Shown: positions 8,489-16,518 of the stretch, piece by piece
How the letters are laid out: each line of letters starts with the position of its first letter
Numbering within the stretch: position 1 is the first letter of the stretch
Source of the DNA: Croceivirga lutea
Lineage (GTDB): Bacteria > Bacteroidota > Bacteroidia > Flavobacteriales > Flavobacteriaceae
Direction: 5' to 3'
DNA: 64,000 nt
Assembly (NCBI RefSeq): GCF_014235875.1
Contig: NZ_JACJUK010000001.1
Coordinates: 62,001 to 126,000, forward strand
Program-made: the position numbers and the translations under genes
Notes under the pieces: model-generated
Told to the model about the DNA's origin: nothing
The model's database searches: none
The model's input: the letters and a program-made list of their open reading frames with translations, nothing else

Positions 8489-10300
8489 TTAGTCGAATTT
8501 ATAACCGTTATCCTCGGCTATTTTGTTAGCAATTTGAGTTCTTAATTCCACAATATTTGGGAAGTTTGTGTACTTTGTAAATCGCTTAAGGCCCATTAAC
8601 ATCATACGTTGTTCATCACCTTCAGCAAATGAAATTATAGCTTCTTTACCTTTGTCACTGCAAACGTCAACTGCTTTATAAAGATAGTATTTGGCCATGG
8701 CTATCTGTGTAGCTTGATTATCTTCACCAAATCTATTTACATTCTTTTCGGTACGTAAAATTGCAGATTCAGCCATGTAAATTTCAATCAGAATATCCGA
8801 AGCTGCCATTAATAATTGTTGGTGTTTTTCTAATTCAGTTCCAAATTTTTGAACTGCACTACCGGCTACCATTAAGAAAACCTTTTTTAATCTTTTAATG
8901 ATATCTTTTTCTTCTGCAAATAATGCACTGTAGTCAGGAGCATCAAAAGAAGGAATACCCATTAGTTCTTCACCGACAGCACTGGCTGGACCCAATAAGT
9001 CTACATGACCTTTCATAGCCTTTTTAACTAACATACCTACAGAAAGCATTCTGTTGATTTCATTGGTACCTTCGTAGATTCTAGAAATTCTAGCATCTCT
9101 CCATGCAGATTCCATAGGCGTATCTGCACTAAAGCCCATACCACCAAAGATTTGAATACCTTCATCAGTAGTATTTTGTACATGCTCAGAAACAGCAACT
9201 TTTAAGATTGAACATTCAATAGCGTATTCTTCAACACCTTTTAGTTCAGCTTCTTGGTGCGTATTACCCTCAGCTTCTCTAATGGCTATTCTATCTTCAA
9301 TATTTTTTGCTGCACGGTAACAAGCAGATTCATCTACATAGGCATTGGTTGCCATATCTGCAATTTTAGCTTTGATAGCACCAAAATTGATGATTGGAGT
9401 TTTAAATTGGATGCGCTCATTTGCGTAGTTTACCGCTTCATTAATTACCCGACGTTGTGCCTCTAAACATGCAGCTGCAAGTTTAATACGCCCTACATTA
9501 AGTGCATTCATTGCAATTTTGAAACCATTACCTCTTTCAGATAGCATGTTTTCTACAGGAACTTTAGTCTCATTAAAGAATACCTGACGTGTAGAGGAAG
9601 AATGTATACCTAATTTCTTTTCCTCATCACCTAAAGTAATTCCGTTGCTAGGGTCATTTTCAACAATAAAGCCTGTAATGTTTTTATCGTCTTCGATTCT
9701 AGCAAAAACTATAAATAGGTTACAGAATCCGGCATTTGAAATCCACATTTTTTGACCAGTAATACTGTAATATTTTCCGTCTTCAGAAAGTACTGCTTTA
9801 GTTTTACCAGAATTGGCATCAGAACCAGCACCAGGTTCAGTTAAACAATAAGCACCAAACCATTCGCCAGATGCCAATTGAGGAACGTATTTTTTCTTTT
9901 GCTCTTCTGTGCCATAAAGGGTAATTGGCATGGTGCCAATACCGGTGTGAGCTCCAAAAGCTGTACTGAAAGAACCGGTTGCACCAGAGATGTAATCACA
10001 AACCAACATGGTAGAAACAAAGCCCATTCCCATACCACCGTAAGATTCTGGTACCGCAACACTAAGTAATCCTAATTCACCCGCCTCACGCATACACTCT
10101 TCTGTGTAGGCATAGTCTTTTTTCTCAAAGCGTTCCCAGTGCGCCCAAAGCTTTCGGTCAACGAATTCTTTGGTGCTTTCACGCATCATTTTTTGTTCTT
10201 CATTCAAATCTTCAAGGGTGAAAACATCTTCACAATTGGTTTCTTTAACCAAAAACTGCCCTCCTCGAAGAATATCCTTATTTAAAGTTTCAGTACTCAT
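8489..10300 (-). CDS. fadE: Acyl-CoA dehydrogenase (FadE-like)
   Basis: 603 residues, longer than the classic 380-residue enzymes and similar to FadE/VLCAD types that carry an extra C-terminal helical domain (after about residue 430). Motifs seen: GSFSTAFGAHTGIG, AYCLTEPGAGSDA (FAD and substrate contact), QKMWISNAGF, QIFGGMGF, and RISRIYEGTNEI with the catalytic-base Glu position. It oxidises fatty acyl-CoA to trans-2-enoyl-CoA using FAD and passes electrons to ETF, the first step of beta-oxidation. It is the last gene of the marR-fadN-fadA-fadE run, 26 bp after fadA, and is followed by a clear terminator. The gene order matches Bacillus subtilis fadN-fadA-fadE. Chain-length preference is inferred. 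Confidence 0.95.
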   Translation of the reverse strand: MSTETLNKDILRGGQFLVKETNCEDVFTLEDLNEEQKMMRESTKEFVDRKLWAHWERFEKKDYAYTEECMREAGELGLLSVAVPESYGGMGMGFVSTMLVCDYISGATGSFSTAFGAHTGIGTMPITLYGTEEQKKKYVPQLASGEWFGAYCLTEPGAGSDANSGKTKAVLSEDGKYYSITGQKMWISNAGFCNLFIVFARIEDDKNITGFIVENDPSNGITLGDEEKKLGIHSSSTRQVFFNETKVPVENMLSERGNGFKIAMNALNVGRIKLAAACLEAQRRVINEAVNYANERIQFKTPIINFGAIKAKIADMATNAYVDESACYRAAKNIEDRIAIREAEGNTHQEAELKGVEEYAIECSILKVAVSEHVQNTTDEGIQIFGGMGFSADTPMESAWRDARISRIYEGTNEINRMLSVGMLVKKAMKGHVDLLGPASAVGEELMGIPSFDAPDYSALFAEEKDIIKRLKKVFLMVAGSAVQKFGTELEKHQQLLMAASDILIEIYMAESAILRTEKNVNRFGEDNQATQIAMAKYYLYKAVDVCSDKGKEAIISFAEGDEQRMMLMGLKRFTKYTNFPNIVELRTQIANKIAEDNGYKFD

Positions 10301-10326
10301 GGCAATTGTATTTTGTTAAGTTTAAT

Positions 10327-11517
10327 TTATTTTAAAAATTCAAAGATTCCGGCTGCTCCTTGTCCGGTGCCCACGCACATGGTAACAAGACCGTGTTTAC
10401 CTTGCATGTTACGCTTACGCATTTCATCAAATAGTTGAACGGAAAGTTTAGCTCCTGTACATCCAAGTGGGTGACCTAAAGCTATTGCACCCCCGTTAGG
10501 ATTAACAATATCATTATTAAGGCCTAATTCTCGAATTACCGCGATAGACTGAGATGCGAAAGCTTCGTTCAATTCAATAAGTTCGATATCACTTTGTTGT
10601 AAACCAGCTTGTTTTAGCGCTTTTGGCACAGCTTTTACAGGTCCAATTCCCATAATTCTTGGTTCAACACCCGCTGCGGCATAACTCACTAATCTTGCCT
10701 CTGGTTCAAGGTTTAATTCTTTCACCATTTCTTCACTCATCACCATTACAAATGCAGCACCATCACTTGTTTGAGAAGAGTTACCTGCAGTAACGCTACC
10801 ATTTGCTGCAAAAACTGGTCTTAATTTGGCAAGCGCTTCTATTGAAGTGCCTTTTCGTGGGCCTTCATCTTTAGTGACCGTATATTTTTTGGTAGCTTTT
10901 TTACCATTTTCATCTACATAAGTTTGTTCAACTTCAATTGGAACAATTTGGTCTTGAAAACGGTCTTCAGCCTGCGCTTTTAAAGCTTTCATATGAGAAT
11001 TAAAAGCGAACTCATCTTGGTCTTGTCTAGAGACTTTGAATTCTTGAGCTACTGCCTCTGCAGTATTACCCATACCCCAGTAGTAATCTTCATGGCCAGA
11101 TTTTACCAAATCGTAATTTAATTCGGTTTTAAAGCCAGTCATGGGAACAGAGCTCATGCTTTCTACACCACCAGCAATAATACAATCAGCCATTCCTGAC
11201 TGAATTTTAGCTGTGGCAATACCAATGGTTTCCAATCCGGAAGAACAGAATCTGTTTACGGTTACTCCTGGTACGTCAACAATATTTAATCCCATTAAAG
11301 AGATTAATCTTGCCATATTTAATCCTTGAGAACCCTCAGGCATAGCATTACCAACAATGACATCATCAATACGTGTTTTATCAAAATCAGGTAATTGTTT
11401 TACCAAATGTTCAATAGTCTCTGCTGCTAATTCATCTGCTCTTTTAAAGCGAAAGCCGCCTCTTCCAGATTTACCAACTGCAGTTCTATAACCTTTAACT
11501 ATATATGCTGTTTTCAT
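10327..11517 (-). CDS. fadA: Acetyl-CoA C-acyltransferase (3-ketoacyl-CoA thiolase)
   Basis: 396 residues, full length for a thiolase. The nucleophilic cysteine lies in [13 protein letters not shown] (about residue 90), the NEAFA motif and the [15 protein letters not shown] active-site His loop are present, and the C-terminal CVGTGQGAA carries the proton-transfer Cys. It cleaves 3-ketoacyl-CoA with CoA into acetyl-CoA and a shortened acyl-CoA, the last step of each beta-oxidation cycle. It sits between fadN (71 bp upstream) and fadE (26 bp downstream) on the same strand; pairing with the fused hydratase/dehydrogenase identifies it as the degradative enzyme and not a biosynthetic acetoacetyl-CoA thiolase. 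Confidence 0.95.
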   Translation of the reverse strand: MKTAYIVKGYRTAVGKSGRGGFRFKRADELAAETIEHLVKQLPDFDKTRIDDVIVGNAMPEGSQGLNMARLISLMGLNIVDVPGVTVNRFCSSGLETIGIATAKIQSGMADCIIAGGVESMSSVPMTGFKTELNYDLVKSGHEDYYWGMGNTAEAVAQEFKVSRQDQDEFAFNSHMKALKAQAEDRFQDQIVPIEVEQTYVDENGKKATKKYTVTKDEGPRKGTSIEALAKLRPVFAANGSVTAGNSSQTSDGAAFVMVMSEEMVKELNLEPEARLVSYAAAGVEPRIMGIGPVKAVPKALKQAGLQQSDIELIELNEAFASQSIAVIRELGLNNDIVNPNGGAIALGHPLGCTGAKLSVQLFDEMRKRNMQGKHGLVTMCVGTGQGAAGIFEFLK

Positions 11518-11588
11518 TTTATTCGATGTTAGATTTTAGATAGTAGTCAATTGCTATTCTGTTAACTATTATCATAATTAACTACTTC

Positions 11589-13997
11589 TTAATTACGAAG
11601 TGGTTTACCAGTTTTTAACATGTGTTGGATACGTTCTAAGGTTTTTCTTTCTGTACAAAGCGATAAGAAAGCCTCGCGCTCAATATCTAAAAGGTATTGT
11701 TCGCTAACGTAACTAGGTTCAGATAAATCACCACCAGCCATAACATAGGCCAATTTATTGGCAATTTTTTGGTCGTGCTCACTAATGTATTTACTAGCTT
11801 CCATAGAATCTGTACCTACCAAGAACATACCCAATGCTTGTTTACCAAGTACTTTAATATCCTTACGTTGTGGTGGTTTAGTGTACCCTTGTTCAGCCAT
11901 TAATTTAGCATATGCCTTTGCAGTTGCAATTTGGCGGTCTTTGTTTACCACAACAATATCTTTTCCTTTTTGAAGTATGCCTAAATCGAAGGCTTCATAG
12001 GCAGAGGTAGATACTTTAGCCATACCAATGGTTAAGAAATACTCTTGCAATACATTCAACTCAACATCTCCTTTACGGAAAGAGTCAGAAGCACGCATAG
12101 CCATTTCTTTAGAACCACCACCACCAGGAATTACACCAACACCAAATTCTACTAACCCGATATAGGTTTCTGCTGCTGCAACAACTTTATCAGCATGCAT
12201 AGAAAGTTCGCATCCGCCACCGAGAGTCATACCATGAGGGGCAGAAATAGTTGGAATAGAAGAATAACGCATACGCATCATGGTGTCTTGGAACATTTTA
12301 ATAGCCATATTTAGCTCATCATATTCTTGTTCCACAGCCATCATAAAAATCATTCCAATGTTGGCTCCAACAGAAAAATTAGCGGCTTGGTTACCAACTA
12401 CGAGACCTTGAAAATCTTTTTCAGCAATATCAATGGCTTTGTTTAGTCCGGCTAATACATCACCACCGATAGTATTCATTTTAGATTGGAATTCTACATT
12501 TAGTATACCATCACCTAAATCTTCAACAACAACACCACTATTTTTAAAGACTTCTTTAGATTCTCTAATGTTATCTAAAATAATAAAGGCGTCTTGACCT
12601 GGAATTTTAGTCATTTCCTTTTTGGGAATGTCATAATAGTAGGTTGCACCATCTTTTACAGAATAAAAGGAGTCGATACCATCAGCTTTCATTTGGTTTA
12701 CCCATTCTGCTGGTTTTTGACCTTCAGCTTCTATAAATTCTAAACCTTTATCTAAACCAACAGCATCCCAGATTTGGAAAGGACCGTGTTCCCATCCAAA
12801 ACCAGCTTTCATGGCATCATCAATTTTATAAAGCTCATCAGTGATTTCCGGTATTCTATGAGATACGTAGGCGAATAATTGACCAAAACTTTTTCTATAG
12901 AATTCTCCAGCTTTGTCTTTGCCACCACATAATACCGCAAAACGGTCTACTACTTTATCTATGGTTTTTGTAAGTTCTAAGGTTGCAAATTTTGCACTCT
13001 TTTTAGAACGATAATCCATGCTGTCTAAATCGAGCGTTAAAATTTCGCTCTTACCCTCAGCATTTTTAACTTTTTTGTAAAAACCTTGACCCGTTTTACT
13101 ACCTAACCATTTGTTTTCCATCATGGTGCTGATAAAACCAGGAAGTTTAAAAAGCTCATGGCGTTCATCATTAGGGCAGTTGTCATATATACCATTAGCT
13201 ACATGAACTAAGGTATCTAAACCTACAACATCTACGGTTCTGAATGTAGCAGACTTTGGTCTACCAATTACTGGTCCGGTTAATTTATCAACCTCTTCCA
13301 CTGTCATACCTAAATCTTTGACAGCATGGAAAAGGCTTTGGATGCTAAAAATTCCAATTCTATTACCAATAAATGCAGGAGTATCCTTAGCAACCACTGA
13401 AGTTTTTCCTAAAAACTGCTCTCCGTAGCCGTTTAAAAACTGAAGTACATCTTCTGAGGTTTTAGGTCCAGGAATAATTTCAAAAAGCTTTAAATATCTA
13501 GCTGGATTAAAAAAATGGGTACCACAAAAGTGTTTTTGAAAATCGTCACTACGACCTTCACTCATGAAATTTATTGGAATACCCGAAGTGTTTGAAGTTA
13601 TAAGTGTTCCAGGAGTTCTGTGTTTTTCTAAACTTTCGAACACCTTTTGTTTAATATCTAAACGTTCCACTACCACTTCAATAATCCAATCTACATTTTT
13701 AACCTTTGCAATATCATCTTCAAGGTTACCAGTGCTTATTCTCTTAGCAAAATCTTGATGATAAATTGGTGAAGGTTTAGACTTTAAGGCTTTGGTTAAT
13801 GAATCATTTACCAACCTATTTCTAACTACTTTGTCATCCAATGTTAGCCCTTTAGCTTGTTCTTTCTCGTTAAGTTCTCTTGGAACAATATCCAAGAGCA
13901 ATACTTCAACTCCAATATTAGCAAAGTGGCATGCAATACCACTACCCATAATACCTGAGCCTATAACGGCAACTTTGTTTATATGCCTTTTTTTCAT
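11589..13997 (-). CDS. fadN: 3-hydroxyacyl-CoA dehydrogenase/enoyl-CoA hydratase fusion (FadN type)
   Basis: 802 residues carrying two enzymes. The dehydrogenase comes first: KVAVIGSGIMGSGIACHFA (NAD Rossmann loop near residue 10), ITSNTSGIP, THFFNPARYLKLFEIIPG and FIGNRIG. The enoyl-CoA hydratase comes second, from about residue 490: GLVVGNQAANFSVGAN, LGGGCELSMHAD and GVGVIPGGGGSKEM. This order is the reverse of E. coli FadB and matches Bacillus FadN (YusL). It hydrates trans-2-enoyl-CoA and oxidises the 3-hydroxyacyl-CoA with NAD+. The start is 16 bp after marR, so it should be co-transcribed with its presumed regulator. Confident in the double function; the FadN name rests on domain order and operon order. 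Confidence 0.94.
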   Translation of the reverse strand: MKKRHINKVAVIGSGIMGSGIACHFANIGVEVLLLDIVPRELNEKEQAKGLTLDDKVVRNRLVNDSLTKALKSKPSPIYHQDFAKRISTGNLEDDIAKVKNVDWIIEVVVERLDIKQKVFESLEKHRTPGTLITSNTSGIPINFMSEGRSDDFQKHFCGTHFFNPARYLKLFEIIPGPKTSEDVLQFLNGYGEQFLGKTSVVAKDTPAFIGNRIGIFSIQSLFHAVKDLGMTVEEVDKLTGPVIGRPKSATFRTVDVVGLDTLVHVANGIYDNCPNDERHELFKLPGFISTMMENKWLGSKTGQGFYKKVKNAEGKSEILTLDLDSMDYRSKKSAKFATLELTKTIDKVVDRFAVLCGGKDKAGEFYRKSFGQLFAYVSHRIPEITDELYKIDDAMKAGFGWEHGPFQIWDAVGLDKGLEFIEAEGQKPAEWVNQMKADGIDSFYSVKDGATYYYDIPKKEMTKIPGQDAFIILDNIRESKEVFKNSGVVVEDLGDGILNVEFQSKMNTIGGDVLAGLNKAIDIAEKDFQGLVVGNQAANFSVGANIGMIFMMAVEQEYDELNMAIKMFQDTMMRMRYSSIPTISAPHGMTLGGGCELSMHADKVVAAAETYIGLVEFGVGVIPGGGGSKEMAMRASDSFRKGDVELNVLQEYFLTIGMAKVSTSAYEAFDLGILQKGKDIVVVNKDRQIATAKAYAKLMAEQGYTKPPQRKDIKVLGKQALGMFLVGTDSMEASKYISEHDQKIANKLAYVMAGGDLSEPSYVSEQYLLDIEREAFLSLCTERKTLERIQHMLKTGKPLRN

Positions 13998-14013
13998 GTT
14001 TAGACTTGAGTTT

Positions 14014-14463
14014 TTATTCAGTTGTTGTTTTAGTGTAGATTTTCTTATCTACGATAAGTTTATTAATAATCTCCATTATGTTAAAGAAGCCAATAAGGTC
14101 TTCTTGAGATGCGTTATGTTTTACAGCTTCATTAAAACGAAGTACAACTTCTTTGGAGTCTTCACGTTTTTCTAAGCCTAGTTCAGTAAGATGAATTAAT
14201 ACACCTCGACCATCATTTGGATTGGGTTTTCTAACAATGAAACCTCTTTCTTCCAAATTTTTTAATATTCTAGAAAGACTAGTAGCTTCCATTCCCATTT
14301 TAGGGCCAAGATTAGTACTAGGTGTTCCTTTCTTAGGGTCTATGCTTAAAAGGGTAAAACCAATTGCCATAGTTAGACCATAGTTTTTAGCCTCTTCGTT
14401 GTATAATTTAGTTACAGCTTGCCATGTAGCTCTGAGCGCCCAGTCAATTGTCAATTCTTTCAT
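14014..14463 (-). CDS. MarR family transcriptional regulator, presumed fatty acid oxidation regulator
   Basis: 149 residues, a winged-helix MarR-type protein. The recognition helix and wing are visible as GMEATSLSRILKNLEERGFIVRKPNPNDGRGVLIHLTELG (about 70-115), with the DGR wing tip typical of the family. Dimerising helices lie at both ends. It is the first gene of the marR-fadN-fadA-fadE operon, and a perfect 28-bp palindrome at 14492-14519 covers its own promoter, so autorepression together with control of the beta-oxidation genes is likely. The ligand, probably an acyl-CoA or fatty acid, is an inference from the neighbours. The start is supported by the promoter -7 box 17 bp upstream. Confidence 0.92.
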   Translation of the reverse strand: MKELTIDWALRATWQAVTKLYNEEAKNYGLTMAIGFTLLSIDPKKGTPSTNLGPKMGMEATSLSRILKNLEERGFIVRKPNPNDGRGVLIHLTELGLEKREDSKEVVLRFNEAVKHNASQEDLIGFFNIMEIINKLIVDKKIYTKTTTE

Positions 14464-14480
14464 GGAACAAATTTCGAATT

Positions 14481-14488
14481 CAAATATA
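14481..14488 (-). promoter_or_regulatory. Promoter -7 box of marR-fadNAE
   Basis: On the minus strand the sequence reads TATATTTG, an exact match to the Bacteroidota -7 consensus TAnnTTTG, 17 bp upstream of the marR ATG. The palindrome next to it fills the spacer where the -33 element would be; no clear TTG is seen. Confidence 0.65.
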
Positions 14489-14491
14489 GGA

Positions 14492-14519
14492 AAATTTATT
14501 ATGCATGCATAATAAATTT
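14492..14519. promoter_or_regulatory. Perfect 28-bp palindrome, likely MarR operator
   Basis: Each half is AAATTTATTATGCA and the two halves form an uninterrupted perfect palindrome centred at 14505/14506. It lies 3 bp upstream of the TATATTTG -7 box and 28 bp upstream of the marR start, so a bound MarR dimer would block the promoter. It has no loop and no T-run, unlike the terminator at 14535-14565, so it is better read as a protein-binding site than as an RNA hairpin. Confidence 0.75.
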
Positions 14520-14534
14520 GATGAAGTTATAAAT

Positions 14535-14565
14535 AAAAAAAGCTCACTTTAGGTGAGCTTTTAAA
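14535..14565 (-). terminator. Terminator after the acyl-CoA ligase gene
   Basis: Perfect stem AAAAGCTCAC / GTGAGCTTTT with a 5-nt loop. It separates the ligase transcript (stop at 14582) from the marR promoter, so the two are independent units. Confidence 0.85.
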
Positions 14566-14581
14566 ATTTTGTAGCCTTTAA

Positions 14582-16351
14582 TTAATGACCATAGATATCA
14601 TTATAAAGTGCAGCATATTTTTCTTTAATAATTTTTCTGCGGAGTTTCATTGTGGGGGTCATATGCCCTTCATCAATACTCCAAGCATCTGGTGTTAGTC
14701 TAAATTGCTTTACTTTCTCCCACTTAGCAAAATCTGCATTAGCCTTGTCTACTTCTTCTTGAAAACGTGCAATAACTTTTTCATTTATGCAGATATCAGA
14801 ATTTGCACCAATAGTTAGATTGTGTTTTTCTGCCCAAGCATAAACAAAATCAAAATTAGGTTGAATTAAAGCAGCTGGCATTTTTTCGCCCTCACCAACA
14901 ACCATTATTTGTTCTATGAAACGAGATTGTTTAAATCTATTTTCTAACAATTGCGGGGCAACATATTTTCCGCCTGATGTTTTAAACATCTCTTTTTTAC
15001 GGTCTGTGATTTTTAGGAATCCTTCTTTATCAATCTCCCCAATATCACCGGTATGAAAATAACCGTCAGTAATTACTTCAGCAGTTTTTTCTGGGTCTTT
15101 GTAATAGCCCATCATTACATTAGGTCCTTTACAAAGAATTTCACCATCATCTGCTATTTTTACCTCAACACGTTCTATAATTCTACCTGTAGTACCAATT
15201 TTCCAACCTTTATTGGCTATTTCATTTACAGAAATTACAGGAGAGGTTTCTGTTAAACCGTAACCTTCCATAACGGGCATTTGAGCAGCAGCGAACACCC
15301 GAGCTAATCTGGGTTGCAGAGCAGCACTACCTGAAACCATCATGCTAATTTCACCTCCTAGGGCTTCTTGCCATTTACTAAAAATTAGTTTTCTTGCAAT
15401 TCCGAGTTGTTTCTCATACCACCAGCCTTTAGCGCCATAAGGTTCAAATTTTAAACCTAGTTCAACAGCCCAGTAAAATAACTTCTTTTTAATTCCTGTT
15501 AGTTCAGAACCTTTAGCAACAATTGCATCATAAACTTTTTCAAGCAAACGAGGTACAACAGTCATTACATTAGGTTTAATATCTTTTGCATTATCAGCAA
15601 TTTTATCTAAACCTTCTGCAAAATAAATTTCTATACCACAGTACTGATATAGATATAAAATCATGCGTTCAAAAATATGACATACAGGTAAAAAACTTAA
15701 TGCTCTAGAACCTGCTTCTAAGGGAACTCTTTTTTCACTAGCAATAACATTAGATACGATGTTGTCATGACTAATCATAACTCCTTTTGGTTTGCCAGTA
15801 GTACCAGAGGTGTATATTAGTGTAGCTAAGTCTTCAGGTTTAACAGCATCTTTTAGCTCTTCTACTTTATTCTGATTAGACTTATCTTTACCAAGTTCTA
15901 ATACATTACTCCAATGATTGCAGTTTTTTAATTCATCAAAAGAATAAACATCTTCGAGTTTCTTAGTTTTACTGCTTATTGAAAGTACTTTTTGCAAAAC
16001 CTCGTCACACGAAACAAAACAGAATTTAGCTTCTGAATGATTCAATACATATTCATAATCGTCTTCTGAGATAGTTGGATAAATAGGTACTGTTTGTGCA
16101 CCAATTTGTAGTACACCAATGTCCATTACATTCCATTCTGTTCTATTTGTCATAGAAATAATGGCAATTTTATCATTGGGTTTAACGCCTAATTTCAAAA
16201 GACCTCTACTTATGGCATTTGCTTTGTCTATGTAGCCTTGAGAAGATGTTGCCTCCCACTTACCATTCTGTTTGGTAATCAATGCCTTTTGTAGGTTGAA
16301 TTTGTCCCTTTGATAGTAAGGGAAATCAAAGAGTCGGGTTACCTGAGTCAT
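14582..16351 (-). CDS. Long-chain fatty acid-CoA ligase (AMP-forming)
   Basis: 589 residues of the adenylate-forming family. The P-loop-like YTSGTTGKPKG, the GYGLTETSP motif, the YFHTGDIGEID hinge-side motif and ITDRKKEMFKTSGGKYVAP with the A8 region are all present, and the length matches bacterial FACL/FadD15-type enzymes. It activates free fatty acids to acyl-CoA with ATP, feeding the beta-oxidation operon directly downstream on the same strand. A terminator separates it from marR, so it has its own transcript. Cytoplasmic or membrane-associated; chain length not determined. Confidence 0.93.
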   Translation of the reverse strand: MTQVTRLFDFPYYQRDKFNLQKALITKQNGKWEATSSQGYIDKANAISRGLLKLGVKPNDKIAIISMTNRTEWNVMDIGVLQIGAQTVPIYPTISEDDYEYVLNHSEAKFCFVSCDEVLQKVLSISSKTKKLEDVYSFDELKNCNHWSNVLELGKDKSNQNKVEELKDAVKPEDLATLIYTSGTTGKPKGVMISHDNIVSNVIASEKRVPLEAGSRALSFLPVCHIFERMILYLYQYCGIEIYFAEGLDKIADNAKDIKPNVMTVVPRLLEKVYDAIVAKGSELTGIKKKLFYWAVELGLKFEPYGAKGWWYEKQLGIARKLIFSKWQEALGGEISMMVSGSAALQPRLARVFAAAQMPVMEGYGLTETSPVISVNEIANKGWKIGTTGRIIERVEVKIADDGEILCKGPNVMMGYYKDPEKTAEVITDGYFHTGDIGEIDKEGFLKITDRKKEMFKTSGGKYVAPQLLENRFKQSRFIEQIMVVGEGEKMPAALIQPNFDFVYAWAEKHNLTIGANSDICINEKVIARFQEEVDKANADFAKWEKVKQFRLTPDAWSIDEGHMTPTMKLRRKIIKEKYAALYNDIYGH

Positions 16352-16518
16352 ATTAAGTTTCTGTAAAGTAATTGCAAATTAGGAATTGAAAATGGTATTT
16401 TAAAATGTATTTAACAATATACACTCAAAAATTTTATCAAATAATCAATTTAAAAGCAACTAACTTACATAACCTAAATAAACGTAAACAGCTGATTTTT
16501 AGAATATAGTTTTGGTTA

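Noticed and set aside
13792-14175. 127-residue plus-strand frame across the fadN/marR junction
   Set aside because: Antisense to two strongly supported genes, low-complexity hydrophobic translation, no promoter.
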